A DNA stretch of 64,000 bases, taken from contig NC_063260.1 in assembly GCF_019578655.1 (NCBI RefSeq), forward strand, positions 17,548,001-17,612,000. Reading direction: 5' to 3'. A program made the position numbers and the translations under genes. The DNA is from Ricinus communis. Taxonomy: Eukaryota > Streptophyta > Magnoliopsida > Malpighiales > Euphorbiaceae. The notes beneath the pieces were generated by a model. It had not been told where the DNA came from, ran no database searches, and worked only from the letters and a program-made list of their open reading frames with translations. Positions 1 to 14,400 of the stretch are shown piece by piece (positions within the stretch are counted from its first letter, which is position 1; each line of letters opens with the position of its first letter).

Positions 1-399
1 AAAAGAAGAAAAGAAAAGAAAGGAAAAAGAAAAAAAACTAAGTTGAAAACCTGAAAGGGTGGCTTAGGAAAAATGTTAAGGCAAAGGAAAAAAAAAAGAA
101 AAGAGATTTGGCTGTATGGCCTCTTGATGCAATTTCAAACCCGTTTTGGCAATTTTTTGGTTGTTTACTTGATTTTCGGTGCGTGCAAGCTCATGTAAAT
201 ATGGAAATAAAAAGAAATGAGCAAAATGGGGCAACTCAAAAACCACTTTCTTATCTTCAAAAATAAAAGTCTACATAAGGTCTTAAGTTTTACAATAATT
301 AAAAGAAAAGAACAAGCAAAAGAAAATCAAAAGTCGGAGTTCCCTCCCGAACTATCCATCTCATTATCTAATTCAGCATTGCTTCTGTCACTATTTAGA

Positions 400-1863
400 G
401 ATAAATTTGCAACGAATTTGTGACATAATAGCGATGGAAAATTAGCGACGTCCAAAGTTCGTTACCATTATGTTGCAAATTATAGCGTCAATATTTGACG
501 TTGATTTTAGTGATGGATTAGCAATGAACAACTATGTTGTCACTAAAGTTTGGCACCCGATTGATGCCATGTTTAGTGATGGACAACTCTTTTGCTAATT
601 AACAATAAACGTATTTTCGTTGCTAATTAGCAACATAATATGTGTTCTTAGCTAATTAGCAACAGAATGTCTAACGCTAAGTAGCAGTGAACAATTGCAT
701 TGTCGCTAAATTTTGGCGTGATAGGCACTATGTTTAGCAACAGACATCTCATTTGCTAATTAGCACATACATGTCCTTATCTAATTAGGGATGGATCAAT
801 AATGAAAAATTATGTCTCTAATCTTAATTTTTTTTCCACCTTTCTCTTAATCTCATGCTCATATATTTAGTTAGCGATAGAATTTTCCGTCGCTAATTTA
901 AAAAAAAAAACTAATAATTCTTATCAGTACTTTTCTTTTTCCGTTCATTTGTAGTGTTAGCAATGAAATATTTCCGTCGCTATTCTTAAAATAAAATTTT
1001 CTTTTCATTTTTTTTTATTTTTCACTTATTTAATGTCTTATATAATGTTTTAGTGACGAATTAGTGATGAATTTATGTCTGATAATTTTCTTCTTCAATC
1101 CATCATTTTTTACTCTATCATTATTTCTTTCTTTCTTTCTTTATCTCTTTCTCATTTTTCTTTCTTTTTTTCTTTTTCATTTTTTTCCTTTCTTAGTCTT
1201 TATTCTCCATTATTTTTTTCTTTTTTCTTCTCTCTTCAATTATTTCTTTTCATTTCTTCATTCTTTCATTTTCTTTTTATTTATAACCTCTTCTTTCTTT
1301 TATTTTTTTCCATTTTTCTCATTTCTCTATTCTTTCTTCTTCATCTTTTTTCAATTTCTTTTCTCTCTTGTTCTTTTCTTTATTATTGCACTTGCTTTGT
1401 ATCTCTTCATTTTTTTCTATTCCTTTCTATTTTTCTATATTATTTATTATTATCTTTATTAATATAATCTCTTTCTCTTTTTTATTTTTATTTATTTTTA
1501 TTATATAAAATAAAATTAATTGGACCTTAATATACAAATAAAAAAATAACAATTAATTTATTAAAAAATAAAATAATTGGACATTAACATACAAATAAAT
1601 AAATAATAACAATTAATTTATTAAAAGTAACTTATATTCAAATCAAGATAAAAATGAAAATAAAATAATTATAGATAAATATATACTATTAAAGATAAAA
1701 AATTCATCGATGGATTAGCGATAGATTTTGTGTACTTGTTTAAATAAAATAATTTAGCGATAAATTTTTTGCTGTCACTATCTATTGCTGAAAAATTAAT
1801 TCATTACTAAAAATCTTTAGCAATGGATTTTATCTATTGGTAAAAGCAATTTTTTTTGTGGTG
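400..1863. mobile_element. CACTA (En/Spm)-like element remnant, subterminal repeats
   Basis: The stretch is filled with short degenerate repeats in both orientations built on 'ttagcgacgg' / 'ccgtcgctaatt' (for example near 425-460, 640-700, 870-900, 955-985 and 1705-1830). Such arrays are typical subterminal repeats of plant CACTA elements. At 1851-1863 the sequence ends in 'tttttttgtggtg', a one-base variant of the inverted CACTACAAAAA terminus, and a second 'tttgtagtg' occurs at 948-956. I see no matching left terminus and no transposase, so this is a decayed or non-autonomous copy, possibly two overlapping ones. Confidence 0.55.
1095..1480 (+). repeat. Pyrimidine (T/C)-rich low-complexity tract
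   Basis: Almost pure TTTC/TTTCTT sequence. It produces two overlapping open frames of about 130 codons rich in Phe, Leu and Ser, but these are composition artefacts with no domain. The tract lies inside the CACTA-like remnant. Confidence 0.85.
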
Positions 1864-3480
1864 TTATAACTACCCATTTATTTACATATTGTTATAGCTC
1901 AGTCTTCATAACTGCACCTAACCTCTGTCAGAAATTAAATTTTAGCCTTTAGCTCATTTATCTCCTTAACATACTTATCTGTAAATTTATCATTATCTCA
2001 CTTAAAAATTAACCCTTTATTTCCTGCACCAAACAATTTCAAAATAATAATTTTAATTTAATTTTGTTTCTCAAACAACCACGAATATTGAGATTCAATC
2101 TAAAATAATAAAAAAGAACTCACAATTTTTCCTTCTCTTGGATGTGATTAGAGCTGGACAGATAAAGGACCTTCTACTTGGGTTAATATCACTTCATAAA
2201 ATTAGAAAAAGGAGCTTGACGTTCATAAAAACACTTCTTCACTTTAATTATACGATCATTGCTATTCCTTTCTTCACAAAAGTCTTTGATTATCTAGTGA
2301 AATTCTGTGTAAGAAAAAGATAAGTTAGATGCTGATTTTATTAGAATTTTTATTCTCAACTAGAAGAAGATTGTACCTTTAATTAAGGAGAAAGAACAAC
2401 TAAGAGCATATTTAATGCACTCTTTGTATATATTAAACTCTTTATTTTAAAGAGTTATATCATAAAATGATACTTTAATACACTTTTTATTTTTTAAATA
2501 AAAAATAGAGAATCAATTTCAATTTATACATATGGAGAGTCAAACTTCGCTCTTTATACTGTATTTCATAAATATATTATAAATTTTTATATGTTTGATT
2601 TTATTAATATTTGTAATTCTTATTTTTTTATTGGTATAAGAAAAGAAATTAAATCAATTAATGCTATAGAGATAAAAGCAAAATAAATAATAAAATATAA
2701 AAAATTTTAAATTTAAATAAAATATTTTATTTTTTATATTTAAATAATTTTATTATAAAAACTATACTCTTTAAAATAAATAATATCATGTGCATAAAAG
2801 TAATTGAGCTTCTATATACTTTTTGGTTATTAATTATGTTATTCTTACAAGAAAAAAGACTCTTTTCCTTAAAAAATGAGTAAAATTGCCAAATTATAAT
2901 ATTTTATTATTAAATTTGCACGTTTTCTTCACGCGTCAAGTACGATATTAATTTTCAGGCACAAGAGCTATTTTTACAAATGTAGAGAATAACTGGGCCA
3001 AATAATTCAATTTTGGGGCGATTAAACATGGAGTTACAATTCAGGGGCAATTTGCTCTTAAATCGCCTCTGCAACTACTTTCGCTTCCCCTCGCCACGCC
3101 AGCAATTTGGAACCTTCGATGGAACCAGTCAACTGTAACGGCAAAGTTACGTGCTTGAAATGCTGTCTATTAAAAAACACAATGATTTTATAATCCAAAC
3201 AAATAGAATAAAATAAAATCCAAAAAAAAACTTCGAAAAAGATAAAACAGCAAAAACAGAATAACAATCTCTATCTCAGATCGTAACTGACAACAAATCT
3301 TATATGATATTGTAATTTAATCTATTTCTTAGTTGTGTGCTTAGATTTCTGCTTGTGATGGCTTTAAAATTAGGAAAGGTCTACGGTCGCCACTGTAGCT
3401 TATTACATGGTATTATTAGTTAATTATATTAATCAAAAACAATTATTATTTTTATTTTTATTTTTATTATTTATTTGTCT
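1864..3480. other. AT-rich intergenic region upstream of hydrolase gene 1
   Basis: No coding pattern is supported. The short open frames at 2138-2323 (+) and 3058-3267 (-) have no recognisable domain. The last few hundred bases presumably contain the promoter of the gene that starts at about 3.5 kb. Confidence 0.6.
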
Positions 3481-3487
3481 AGAGAAG

Positions 3488-3495
3488 TATAAAAA
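3488..3495 (+). promoter_or_regulatory. TATA box of hydrolase gene 1
   Basis: 'tataaaaa' followed by 'gg' lies about 95-130 bases before the two candidate start codons. This spacing allows a short 5' leader. The motif is strong but its function is inferred from position only. Confidence 0.5.
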
Positions 3496-3616
3496 GGAAC
3501 CACTACCATTGACATATCTAATTATATATTGCGTGTTTTTTTTTTTCTTTTTTGTGTTGGGTGGGGTTTAAGGTATTGTTTGTTTGGAAGGAAAGAAAGG
3601 GAAAAAGAGAGGAGCA

Positions 3617-6600
3617 ATGGTGAGGTTTGCAGGTATAGATAACGAGTTGCAGAAGATACTCGACGCAAATATGGATGAAGCGCGTGCAAGACGACGCGCT
3701 CGTGATGCGTTTAAACATATTCAGCTTAATATCGACCATATCTTGTTTAAGGTAATTCTTAACATTGTTAAATTAGATTCGAGATGATTAATAGCTGTTA
3801 AGTTTTGAAGTTAGTTCATTAGTTATTGAGATTATTAAATGAGAAAGTAATGTTCTATTTTTAAAAATATTTATTTTGTTGCAGACACCAGCTGATGGAT
3901 TGAAAATAAAGGAGGTAACTAAACTTGACTTACTGTTAAGCTTTGTTTTTATGTTGTATTTGTTTTTTCTTTTCAGGAAAAATAATTTATTTAGTTATTA
4001 TAAGTCATAGTTTCTTTTATTTTTACTGAATAATTTGTGCACCTGAACATTGAAAGAGAAATGGTTAGGTACTTTGATTTTATACAAAGAGCAATTGAGT
4101 TGACAAGCTGAAAAATTTAATACCTCTTGCAAATTTTGGTTTGGTGGCAGTATTAATTTTAGCTCATGTGTGTGGGAATGTATTTGTGTGTGTGTAGAGA
4201 AGTGGAGTGGAGTACTTATTTAGGAACTTCAACTGCCATTATGAAGGTGGGGTGCCATTTAAGGGTTGCCTGCCCACCCTTCCCCACCTATCCAATATGG
4301 AAATGAGAAAAGCAGCCTTTTTTCTAAATCTCTTACTGTTATGTACTAAAATATGCCATTCAAGATACAAGTAGTAATTTGTTCCAATTGAACACTGTGA
4401 GGAGATATTATGGCTCTTCTCTTTTCTCCAGGTTAGGGGAATTTTATTTTATTTCTTTCTTTCTTTCTTTTTTTCTGCAGAAACATAGTTAGTTTGCATG
4501 GTTTCAATTCCTGAAGCCTATTTTTTTGCCCTTCCACTTTTATTAGCATAGAAGGAGGCATCTAGATTGGCATAGTTTTCGGTTTGAGCTTGTGGTCCAA
4601 ATCTAGATATGTGGATTTGAGCAATGGATTTTTGTAGAATAGCTGTCATGATTATGCTACCCCCAGTTATTATCTAATCTGCAACCGTTTTGTGATTCTG
4701 CAAAAGCTGATAGCTACTGCTCGGAATCATCACTATTCTCTGTTTCTGTTTTTCTTTTCTTTTCTTTTTTAAACAGTCGTATGAGGTGAACTCTAGAGGA
4801 TTGGAAATTTTCACAAAAAGTTGGCTACCAGGAACTTCTTCTCCTAGAGCAGTGGTGTGTTATTGTCATGGTTATGGAGACACTTGCACATTTTACTTCG
4901 AAGGCATGTAGCTATTTTCAAATAGTAGTGACACCACTATGCAGTTTTAGGAATGCTGTAATTATGAAACTTTTGATTCTTGGCATTGTCTGCAGGAATT
5001 GCAAGAAAGTTGGCATCATCTGGGTATGCAGTTTTTGCTATGGATTACCCAGGATTTGGTCTTTCAGAAGGTCTTCATTGCTATATTCCTAGCTTTGACA
5101 GGCTAGTTGATGATGTCATGGAGCATTTCTCTAAAGTCAAAGGTCTGTCAGCTGTTTTAAGCTCTTTATAAAAACCCATTCTAGTTTTCGTTTATGGTAT
5201 CCATAATGGGATGTAAGAGGGTCTAATGCCCTTCGTTACACCCATTACACTTTCCCAGAATGGGAGTATAATGAAAGAGTAGATAAGAAAGTGATGACAT
5301 ATAGCATATGACACTCTAAAGAGTGTAAGCTATTATAAATGCCCTTAGATGTAGAAGTACTTTTCTTTAGAAACAGGTAATATCTTTTCAAGTGAATATA
5401 TGAGATTCTATTCTGTATATCAAATGCATATTAAATATGGGCTAGCGAGTTAATGTGAGAAATTTTGGAAGTTAATTTCTAAGAGTATATTATTGCCTCA
5501 TGACATTCAGAGGGGATAACCATCCATCACAGTAGTGTTTAAGGCTATTTTGTAATTTTTAAGGCACTAGAATCTTAAGAGTTTTAACATTGCTGGATAA
5601 TCGACCAGCATATAGATGGTAAATTATTCCTTTGTTCAGGACATTTTGTGATGCATAGCATCTAAAGATACCATCTAAAGAAAAGTTTTGTTGTTGTTGC
5701 CATAGCCTTTGGGTGTTTGGTTAATTTGTTTCTTTCAGTTCGATGCTGCTAAATAATAGATCCTTAAGAATGGACCTATTCTAGCTGTAGATCTACCTTT
5801 CCATAAAAGAAACTTGTCAAACTCTCATGGAGAAGGTCTACTCTGTCAGAGTTCTTCTAAGGGTAGCAAAAAAGCTATTTTGGTGGACCTTTCTTTCTGG
5901 TTTTAATGGGAAGCCTATTAAGATTATAACACCTAAAGGTCATACTTATTTATCTATTTAAAATTTCTTTGCAGTTCTATTAGAACTCATTTTAATTGGT
6001 GTGAAGATTAGACAGATAAGTGAGAGTATTGGGGATTTGACTGAGATTAAGTTCAGTTATGTTTCTTTTCTTATGCATTCTTTTCTCTTGAAAGTATCTT
6101 CATGTCATAATGAAGGATTAAATGGAAGTCGACTTGAGGAAATGTTTGCTCTCCAGGGTGTACATCAACCTTCATCCAATAAACCCTCCCCTTTACTGAA
6201 TACAATATAGAGTATAGAATTGCATGAGAAAGATCATTAATGCCTCTCTGCCTGCCCACTTTTAATCTCCATTTCTTTAATGCTCTCTTTTTTTTTTTTC
6301 CGCCCTTCTGTTTACTGGGTCTGGGAGAGACCTCCAAGCCATGTCAGACCGTAATTATCAGTATCCAAGCAACAAGGATGTTAAATATTGTCTTATTGTC
6401 TCTTTTCTTTGAATATCTTTTCTTGTTTTTAATTTTTGAGCATTAGATTTAAATTATGATCTACGTTATTACATGTTTCTATTTCATTTGGATGGCAGAG
6501 GACCCAGCAATTTGTAATCTTCCAAGCTTCCTGTTTGGACAGTCAATGGGTGGAGCTGTCACTCTGAAGCTGCACTTAAAACAGCCTAATGCATGGAATG

Positions 6601-8168
6601 GTGCCATTCTTGTTGCGCCTATGTGCAAAGTATTGTTCTCAACTTAATTACTTTAATACGTTGCTTATCTATAGTTTTTGCTTATATTAGCTGAACCATA
6701 AATTGCAGATTGCAGATGACATGCTTCCACCAATGTTAGTGAAGCAATTCTTGATTGGTGTAGCCAATGTTCTTCCAACAAAAAAATTAGTTCCACAAAA
6801 GGATTTGGCTGAGGCAGCATTTAGAGATTCAAAGAAGCGAGAGATGGTTTATATCTTGACTCGAATAGATTAGTCCTAAAATTGCATGTGATTTTGGAAC
6901 TTCTAACTGATAATATCATGTGAGATGCTTTGTTGCATCACCAGTGGCTTTCTATTTTCCCTTTGTTTGTCATCCATCTCCTGTCGTCTATTATCCTCTC
7001 TTCATTTAATGCCTTCATATCTGGTTGGATATTTATTCTATGTGTTTTATTCCATTTTCTCTTCTTCTGAAATGCAGACATCTTATAATGTTATTGCTTA
7101 CAAGGATAAGCCACGATTGAAGACAGCTTTGGAGATGCTGAGAACCACTCAAGAGATAGAACAGCGATTAGAAGAAGTATGCCAATTCCTTTATTATTTT
7201 TCTTACATCCTAGGAAATTAACCATTGCTAATCTATTACATCTTTCAAGCATATGCGATTCTGTTCAGTCTCTCTATTCACTGCCCCTTGTATCTGAAAT
7301 AGATAATAAAATGTTTAGTTGTTTACACTTTCTTAAGCACGTTTCAGAGGACATTCAGCTATATCTACTTGCTAATATGCCAAGAATTAGATATTAAATG
7401 TTAGAGTTTCTTAGATCTATATATAAATTGCTACTTTACATTCTAACACTGGATATGGTCTTTTGTTCATTGTATTCCGCATTCGGAGTATTTTACGAGA
7501 CACAGGAGTGTCGCACTGTTCATAATGAATATTTGTGGTTTGGCAGGCATGCAATTTAGTTGAATGTTGACATTTCAGTGACTGACGCTATACCATTTAC
7601 TTTTAATAGGCAATGATAATTCTTTTAACCAATTATGCTGCACAGGCATTTCTAATATGTACGACTTCAATTGGATAACATATTCTGTTGCTAAAAAAAT
7701 ACAGTGAGCAGAATGAATAGGTTGCTCAAATCCGGATCTTAGTTTAGAGGCTCTGTTTTTAGGAAGATCATAAACTAGTTTACCAGCATGTCATAATTAT
7801 TCGACATTAATGGGATGTTCCGGACTTCACATTTTCATTCTTTTTGAAATCCTCAAGTTTATATCCTTGAATAGAGTTCAATTGATTTGGAATTAACTGT
7901 TGTGCAAATATTTACGCTTTAACGTAAAATTACTGGGTTGCAGGTCTCACTACCATTGTTAATACTACATGGAGGGGCTGATATTGTGACTGATCCATCT
8001 GTGAGCAAGGCTTTGTATGAGAAAGCTCGCAGTTCGGACAAGAAGTTTAAACTTTACAAGGATTCTTACCATTCTCTTCTCGAAGGTGAGCCAGATGAAG
8101 CAATAATTCAGGTTTTCAATGACATTGTGTCTTGGCTTGATGAGCACAGCAAAGAAACTAATGCCTAA
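3617..8168 (+). CDS. Alpha/beta hydrolase, monoacylglycerol lipase / caffeoylshikimate esterase-like (copy 1)
   Basis: Inferred exons: 3617-3751, 3885-3914, 4777-4903, 4996-5142, 6499-6629, 6709-6846, 7078-7176 and 7944-8168, totalling 1,032 nt (343 residues). Frame is continuous across all joins. A serine hydrolase of the MAGL/CSE family, expected to cleave monoacylglycerols or hydroxycinnamoyl esters; no signal peptide is seen. Visible motifs: oxyanion HGYGD near 86-90, nucleophile elbow GQSMGGA with Ser162, acid Asp282 in GGADIVTDP and His312 in SYHSLLEGE. The triad is complete. Residues 8-45 form the charged N-terminal helix (ELQKILDANMDEARARRRAR) seen in plant members. The start at 3617 (MVR) matches the paralog's MVK; an in-frame ATG at 3584 would add 11 residues. 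Exon 2 is only 30 nt. Intron 3 appears to use a GC donor (gaag/gcatgt). AATAAA at 8301-8306 is a possible polyadenylation signal. Substrate cannot be read from sequence. Confidence 0.9.
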
Positions 8169-8309
8169 TAATCAGGTGCCTGTTATTTTCCATTAGTCAT
8201 TAGAGCACATGCACAAAAGGCAGAAAGCAAAGATAAATAATAAATAGAAGGGTATTAGATTAGAGATTATATTGTTATTACTTGGGAGATTTCCTACGTG
8301 AATAAATTT

Positions 8310-11300
8310 AATTGTTCTATTTGGAACATTTATTTATTTATTTATTTTGTATACCTTGTAGCTTGTCATTATTTTTTTCCCAGTTCTTTTCTTTGGTATA
8401 AATTGAGAGTATTAGAGAAGATACGCAATTGGGGCAATCCTTCCATTCTCTAAATCCTTGTAGCTTCTCCCCTATTCTTGTTGGGTTTATGGTAGTTTGG
8501 TATTTGATTGTGTGCGTCCATGGAGAGCAAGATTGAAATTACAATACAAGGAAAAAAGTAATTTATATGAGTTGATCAAACCCAAACATACAATTTCTTG
8601 TATTGCAAGCTTGGATTTTACATCTGCAACAACATTATGAATGGGATTTTAGTTTGTATTTTATGATTCATATTATGATGCAAGTCTAATTACAAATTAA
8701 ATTTTGAACTTTCTACTTTTGCTAATTTTATAATAATTTTAAAATAAATATTTATTATTTTAATTTATTTTTAAAAATATTTTCCATGACAAGTTTAAAA
8801 TTTTTGCAATAAAAACGATAATATAAGAAATCGATTGTGCTTACTAAAAGAATAATAATTATAAATCAGTAAAAATAATTTATTTTAGATTTAATAATAT
8901 GACTATTGAAAATCTCATATATTATATGTGCATTCTTTTATATATTTTACATCTAAATGTAATAAAATTTAATTAACTCACTAATTTTTATGTTAGTAAG
9001 CATAATTGATTTGCCACGTTATTTATTTTATTATAAAATTTTAAAAATTATTGCCAAAGTAAATTGTGAAACAAAGAGAAATCAAGAAAGAATCTATGAA
9101 GAAATCAGGCTTGGACATACTTTTGCATTATTGTGTTTTATTGAGATAAGGTTAATAGTTAATAAGTAGTGCAAATCAAGGAAGGCAGAAGTTTTAAATT
9201 ACTATTGGAGATCTTCATGTTAACTTGAGGTTTGAGGACTAAATATTTTGTTATCTTAAATAATTTATTAATGAATATAAGTGTTGTGGTGGGCTGTTGA
9301 AGTTTACAAATAGAGTTTGAACAGTTAGCACAAAAACAGTTGTTACTTGGCAGTCTATGAACAAATTAAGTCCCTAAAGTAGTTGAAACAATGAGACTCA
9401 GTTGCTGCTGAAAAACAGGATACCACTCCAACAGTAATTTTTCACAGATGAAGTTAACTTAAAAGTATTGTATTTAAGAAACAAAGAACGCCACAAAATT
9501 TACAGTAAATTCTTAATCAATTTTAAAAATAAAATTCTGAAGCTTTGTTTATTTTAATTTCAAATAAGACCCTGTTATTTAATATCAATTTCACTTTTCA
9601 TATTATCATTGAAAGCAATGCAATAATATTCTTTCCATTGAGATTTTTAGTTTTTATTTTCAATTTTTAATTTCTTAGATTAAATATATTATTTTTATCG
9701 GTATTTAGTAAAAAGGTGCAATTAATTTTGATTAAGAAGTTAAAAAGCACAATGCAATTTTGAGAATATGTGTACCAAAATATGTGGTAAGCTTGTACCA
9801 GAAATTTTCACTAATAATAATAATAATTTACCATTATTTTAAATTACAGTTGGTAGATACCTATCTTTTCAGAAGTAATTGGTTCTGGATTTAGTTACGG
9901 TGAATTTGATATTGAGTTTGAAAAAGTGTCTTTCCCATCTTAATTTTTATTATGAATTTTGAGAATTGTTTTTGTAAAATATAGATGAATAGATGTTTTT
10001 TCTAAAAATAGATTTAAAAAAAGTAATTTATAAAAAAATAAGAGAAATAATATATCAAATAAAAAAAAAATTTCAAACCTGGTTTTTGAATAGCCAAGTG
10101 CCATCCAAACCTACCTTTATTTATCGACACTCCCACTTGCTTCCGATTTTTTCTCAAACAGTCGGCATAGAGAGATGGAGCAAGTCGGTATCAAAATAGT
10201 TTGGAGTAGAAATAAGAACTGTTTTTAGTTAATTATTGCAAACTGAAACTTAATTTCCAGATATTATTATTCTATATGCACTCTATAACTAAAAACTATT
10301 GGTAATGAGTTAAAAGTATTCTAGCTTGCAATTTTAGAAATTACTTTTTTAAAAAAACTAAAAGAATTGTTTATTAAACATAATTAATAAATATAATTTG
10401 TAATATAGAGATAAATCTGATCATGTTAAAGAAATATATATTAATTTTATTATAAAGATAAATTTTTTTTAAATTTCATTAATTATATTAACAAAATAAT
10501 TGTATACATAATATTGGCGGCATTTAGTGTATCGAGAAGAAATATATTCCACTTGGTGGCTATATTAAACTACAAATCGATTTCATTATCATTTGATAAG
10601 TCTTTAATTGAGTCCAATCTTTTGAATACTATAATCAAACTCATTCTAACAAAAGACAAACAAACTCTATAAAAAAATAAAATAAAATACTTGTAATATT
10701 TAATCAACAAAATCAACAAACAACTAAAAAAATAAATATAAAGCAAAATCTTAAACCAACTTTCAACTAAATAAATTTATTTTCATTATTGATTTATTTC
10801 CAAATGCTAAAAAATTTACAATTATGGAATCATTTTCCGTTGTCATTTATCTTTTAAATTTATTACTAAAAAATATAAAAAATTTCACAATTAAAATTTA
10901 TAAATTCTAATTAAATCATATAAATAAAATAAAAAAAATTAGTTATTTATTGTGCTTGAAAAGAATTATTAGAGCAAAAAGAAAAAGAAAAGTAGAAAGC
11001 GACGAATGATTAGCAAATGCGGTCCACAAAAAGAAGCGGTCAACGGCAGCAAAAAAGAAAAACAAAAGAAATTCTAATGGGTAGCGTTATAGAAATGACT
11101 TATTAAAAATATATGCTATTTTATTTAATTATTTTTGGACAGTCAACCGGCAACCCCTTTAATATATGTTTTTGGGTAACGGCAGCATTCTTGGACTCTA
11201 TATGGTCTACAAATATTGACTTGTCTTTTTCAATCTAACTTATTTCAGTTTGGAGTAATGCCGAACAATAACAAGAAACTACTAATTGTCTGTTTTCATT

Positions 11301-11400
11301 TACTTTTACTTAATTGTACTTCTTATTTTTTTTTTTTTTTGGGGGGTCTTAGAAGCATGATCTAACTTAGATGTAAATGAAAAAAGAGAAAACATTAACA
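8310..11400. other. AT-rich intergenic region
   Basis: Between hydrolase gene 1 and the copia-1 remnant. The composition is AT-rich with homopolymer runs. The single short open frame at 9993-10199 is unsupported. I see no recognisable gene, RNA or terminal repeat here. Confidence 0.6.
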
Positions 11401-11420
11401 ACATTTGTTTATCGTATTAA

Positions 11421-14400
11421 TTATAGAAGATATGCTTCTCCATACATTCGCTGGACAACTGCATCACGCAGAAAATGACAATCAATCTCAATGTGTTTCA
11501 TACGCTTATAAAAAATTGGGTTAGCCACAATATGCAAGGCGGCTTGACTGTCACAATAAAGTATCATAGGTCGAGGATGAGCAACGCCAAGACATGAAAG
11601 CAAGGCCTTTAACCATTTTAGTTCACAAGTAGTGGAGGCCATGGATCGGTATTCTGCCTCCGCGGAGGAACGAGACACAATATGTTATTTCTTAGTCTTT
11701 CAAGATATGGAAGAATTATCAAGAAAAATAAACCATCCAGTAAGAGAGCATCGAGTCAAAGGGCAACCTGCCCAATCTGAATCACACCATGCATATAGCT
11801 GCAAATCACAGTCAGCCTGTAATAATATTCCTTGGCCTAGATCTCCTTTCAGATAACCATGATACGAATAGCGGCATCCCAATACTCCTGCACTGGCTTC
11901 TGCATAAACTGTGCAAGCATATGCACATTATAAGAAAGTTAAGGTCTCGTAACTGAAAGATAAATTAGTCAGCCAACCAACCTGTGATAACACTCTGGAT
12001 TTGAAAGAGGTTTTCCATCAGCCAAGGGAAGATGATGGTTATGATCTAAAGGAAATCCGACAGCTTTTGTTCCTAACAAGCCCACTTCGGAGATAATGTC
12101 CAACATATATTTCCATTGACATAAAAATATACCGATGTGATTTCAAGCCACCTCAATCCCTAAAAAATATTTTAAAGGCCCAAGATCTTTCATATAAAAA
12201 CATTGACTCAAGTAGGCTTGAAATTCTGAATTGCAGCACTGTCATTTCCCGAAATAATCAAGTCATCAACATAGACCAACATATTAAGCTGCAAGCTATC
12301 ACATTGCAAGATAAAAAGTGAATAATCTGAATATGATTGAGAAAAACCATAACACTTCAAAGCGCCAGCCAACTTAGCAAACCAGCATCTGGGAGCTTAT
12401 TTCAAGCCTTATAGTGATTTGCGAAGTCGACAAACTGTATTAGATTACTCAAATTGAAAACCTGGAAGCAATTTCATGTAGACCTATTCTTCAAGATCAC
12501 CATGTAAAAATGCATTATGGACGTCCATTTGGTGAAGTTCCCAGTTTCTAGCAGCCACAACTGCAAGAAAAGTGCACATAGTCACCATTTTGGCGATAGG
12601 TGCAAAACTTTCATTGTAATCTAGCCCTTCAACTCGATTGTTCCCCAAAATAACAAGTCATGCTTTAAACCTCTCAATTAAACCCATCAGAATGGTACTT
12701 AATTTTATAAATCCACTTGCAGCTGATAGCCTTTTTCCTTGGAGGAAGTGTTTCTAAGGTCCAAGTGCCATTTATTTCTAAAGATTGTATTTCATGTTGC
12801 ATTGCATTCCTCCATCTTTTATCTTTCATTGCCTCAGCAAAGGTTTGAGGTTCAGTGCTTGTAGTAATAGCTACCAAAAAATTCTGATCTCGAATAGAAA
12901 AATTATTACAATTCACATAATGGACTATAGGATAAAGCGCACCTGATGAGTGTGATTGAGCAGATGAACACATAGAGGGGCTCAATTTACAAACTATATT
13001 TGTCACAAAATCTCGTAAACGAGTGGATGGAACTCTATTTTGCAGACCACGACCAAGAAGTTCATCATTCACGACATCTGTTGCACCCCCCTTACTTCAT
13101 TACTCTCACAACCTCTAGTTTCTGTAACTGCTTCAACATTATTATTATTACATCTTGCATGATCGTCCTGAGACACATGATTTTGGCACATAACAGCCAC
13201 ATCACCATTCTCATCCCTACCACTTCAATCCTCCATATGGTGAGATCCATCAATGGTGTTGGTCAAGTAAGGAAACTCACGCTCACAAAACACTACACCC
13301 TTTGAAACTAAAAAATGCCCAACTCTAGATCGTACACTCGCCAACCCTTTTTTGCCGTAAGGATAACATATAAGAATGCATTTTCGACTCCGACTATTAA
13401 ACTTGTCTCCTCCATGTTCCTGATTATGCACATAACACAAGCATCCAAATACACGCAACAGATGAGGGTGTTTGATTAATCAAATATCCAGCAGTCAAAT
13501 ACATTCCCCCCAGAATTCTATAGAAAGATTAGCTTGAAAGCGTAATACTCGAGCTACATTAAGTATATGCCTATGCTTGCATTCTACCCGTCCATTTTAC
13601 TGTGGAGTTCCTATACAAGATGTCTCATGCATAATGCCATGTTCATGAAAATAATTATTCATGCATATAAACTTTGTACCATCATCACTATGAACAACTT
13701 TCACTTGCTTGTTAAATTGACGCTCCACCATAGCAAAAAAATTACACAAATTCATCGACACCTCCCTTTTATTAATCAATAAATAAATCCATGTTGCTAA
13801 TGAAAATTCATCAACAATAGTCAAAAAATATCTAGCACCATAAAACGATGGAGTTCGATATGGCCCCTATAGATCACAATGAATCAATTGAAATATTTCT
13901 AAAGACTTAGCATTACTAACAGGAAAACTATCTCTAGATTGTTTAGCTCTAAGACAAACTTCACATGCTTTATTCCATAAATTACTATTCCTATCAGAAT
14001 CAGCATTAGGGATCAACTCTACAACCTTAGATGATGGATGTCCCTACCGCTTGTGCCACATATTAAAGGAGCTCTCGCCACTTATTTTCATGGCTGCTGA
14101 AATCACCATCGTACGAAAGAAGTAGAGCCCCTCCCGTTGCTCACCTGCACCAATCAGTATCCTCGAAGTGCGGTCTTGTATAACACAAATTATTAATGAA
14201 TTGCGCCACACAATTTGATTCATCAAGCAGCTGAGATAATGAAATCAAATTGTACATCAAACTTGGCACATAAAGAACATGATTCAATGTCAATTTACTG
14301 TCGAACATCATTTTTCCTTCCTTCGTGGCAGCAATTTGCTTCCAATTTGGAAGTCCCACAGGACATTCTACTACATCTCGAACATCACTCAAACATTCTA

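Noticed and set aside
1064..1467. Two overlapping 130-codon open frames rich in Phe, Leu and Ser
   Set aside because: They arise from a pyrimidine-rich low-complexity tract, with no domain and no splice or start context.
3584..3616. Upstream in-frame ATG of hydrolase copy 1
   Set aside because: It would add 11 Lys/Gly-rich residues absent from the paralog. It is possible, but less likely than the start at 3617.
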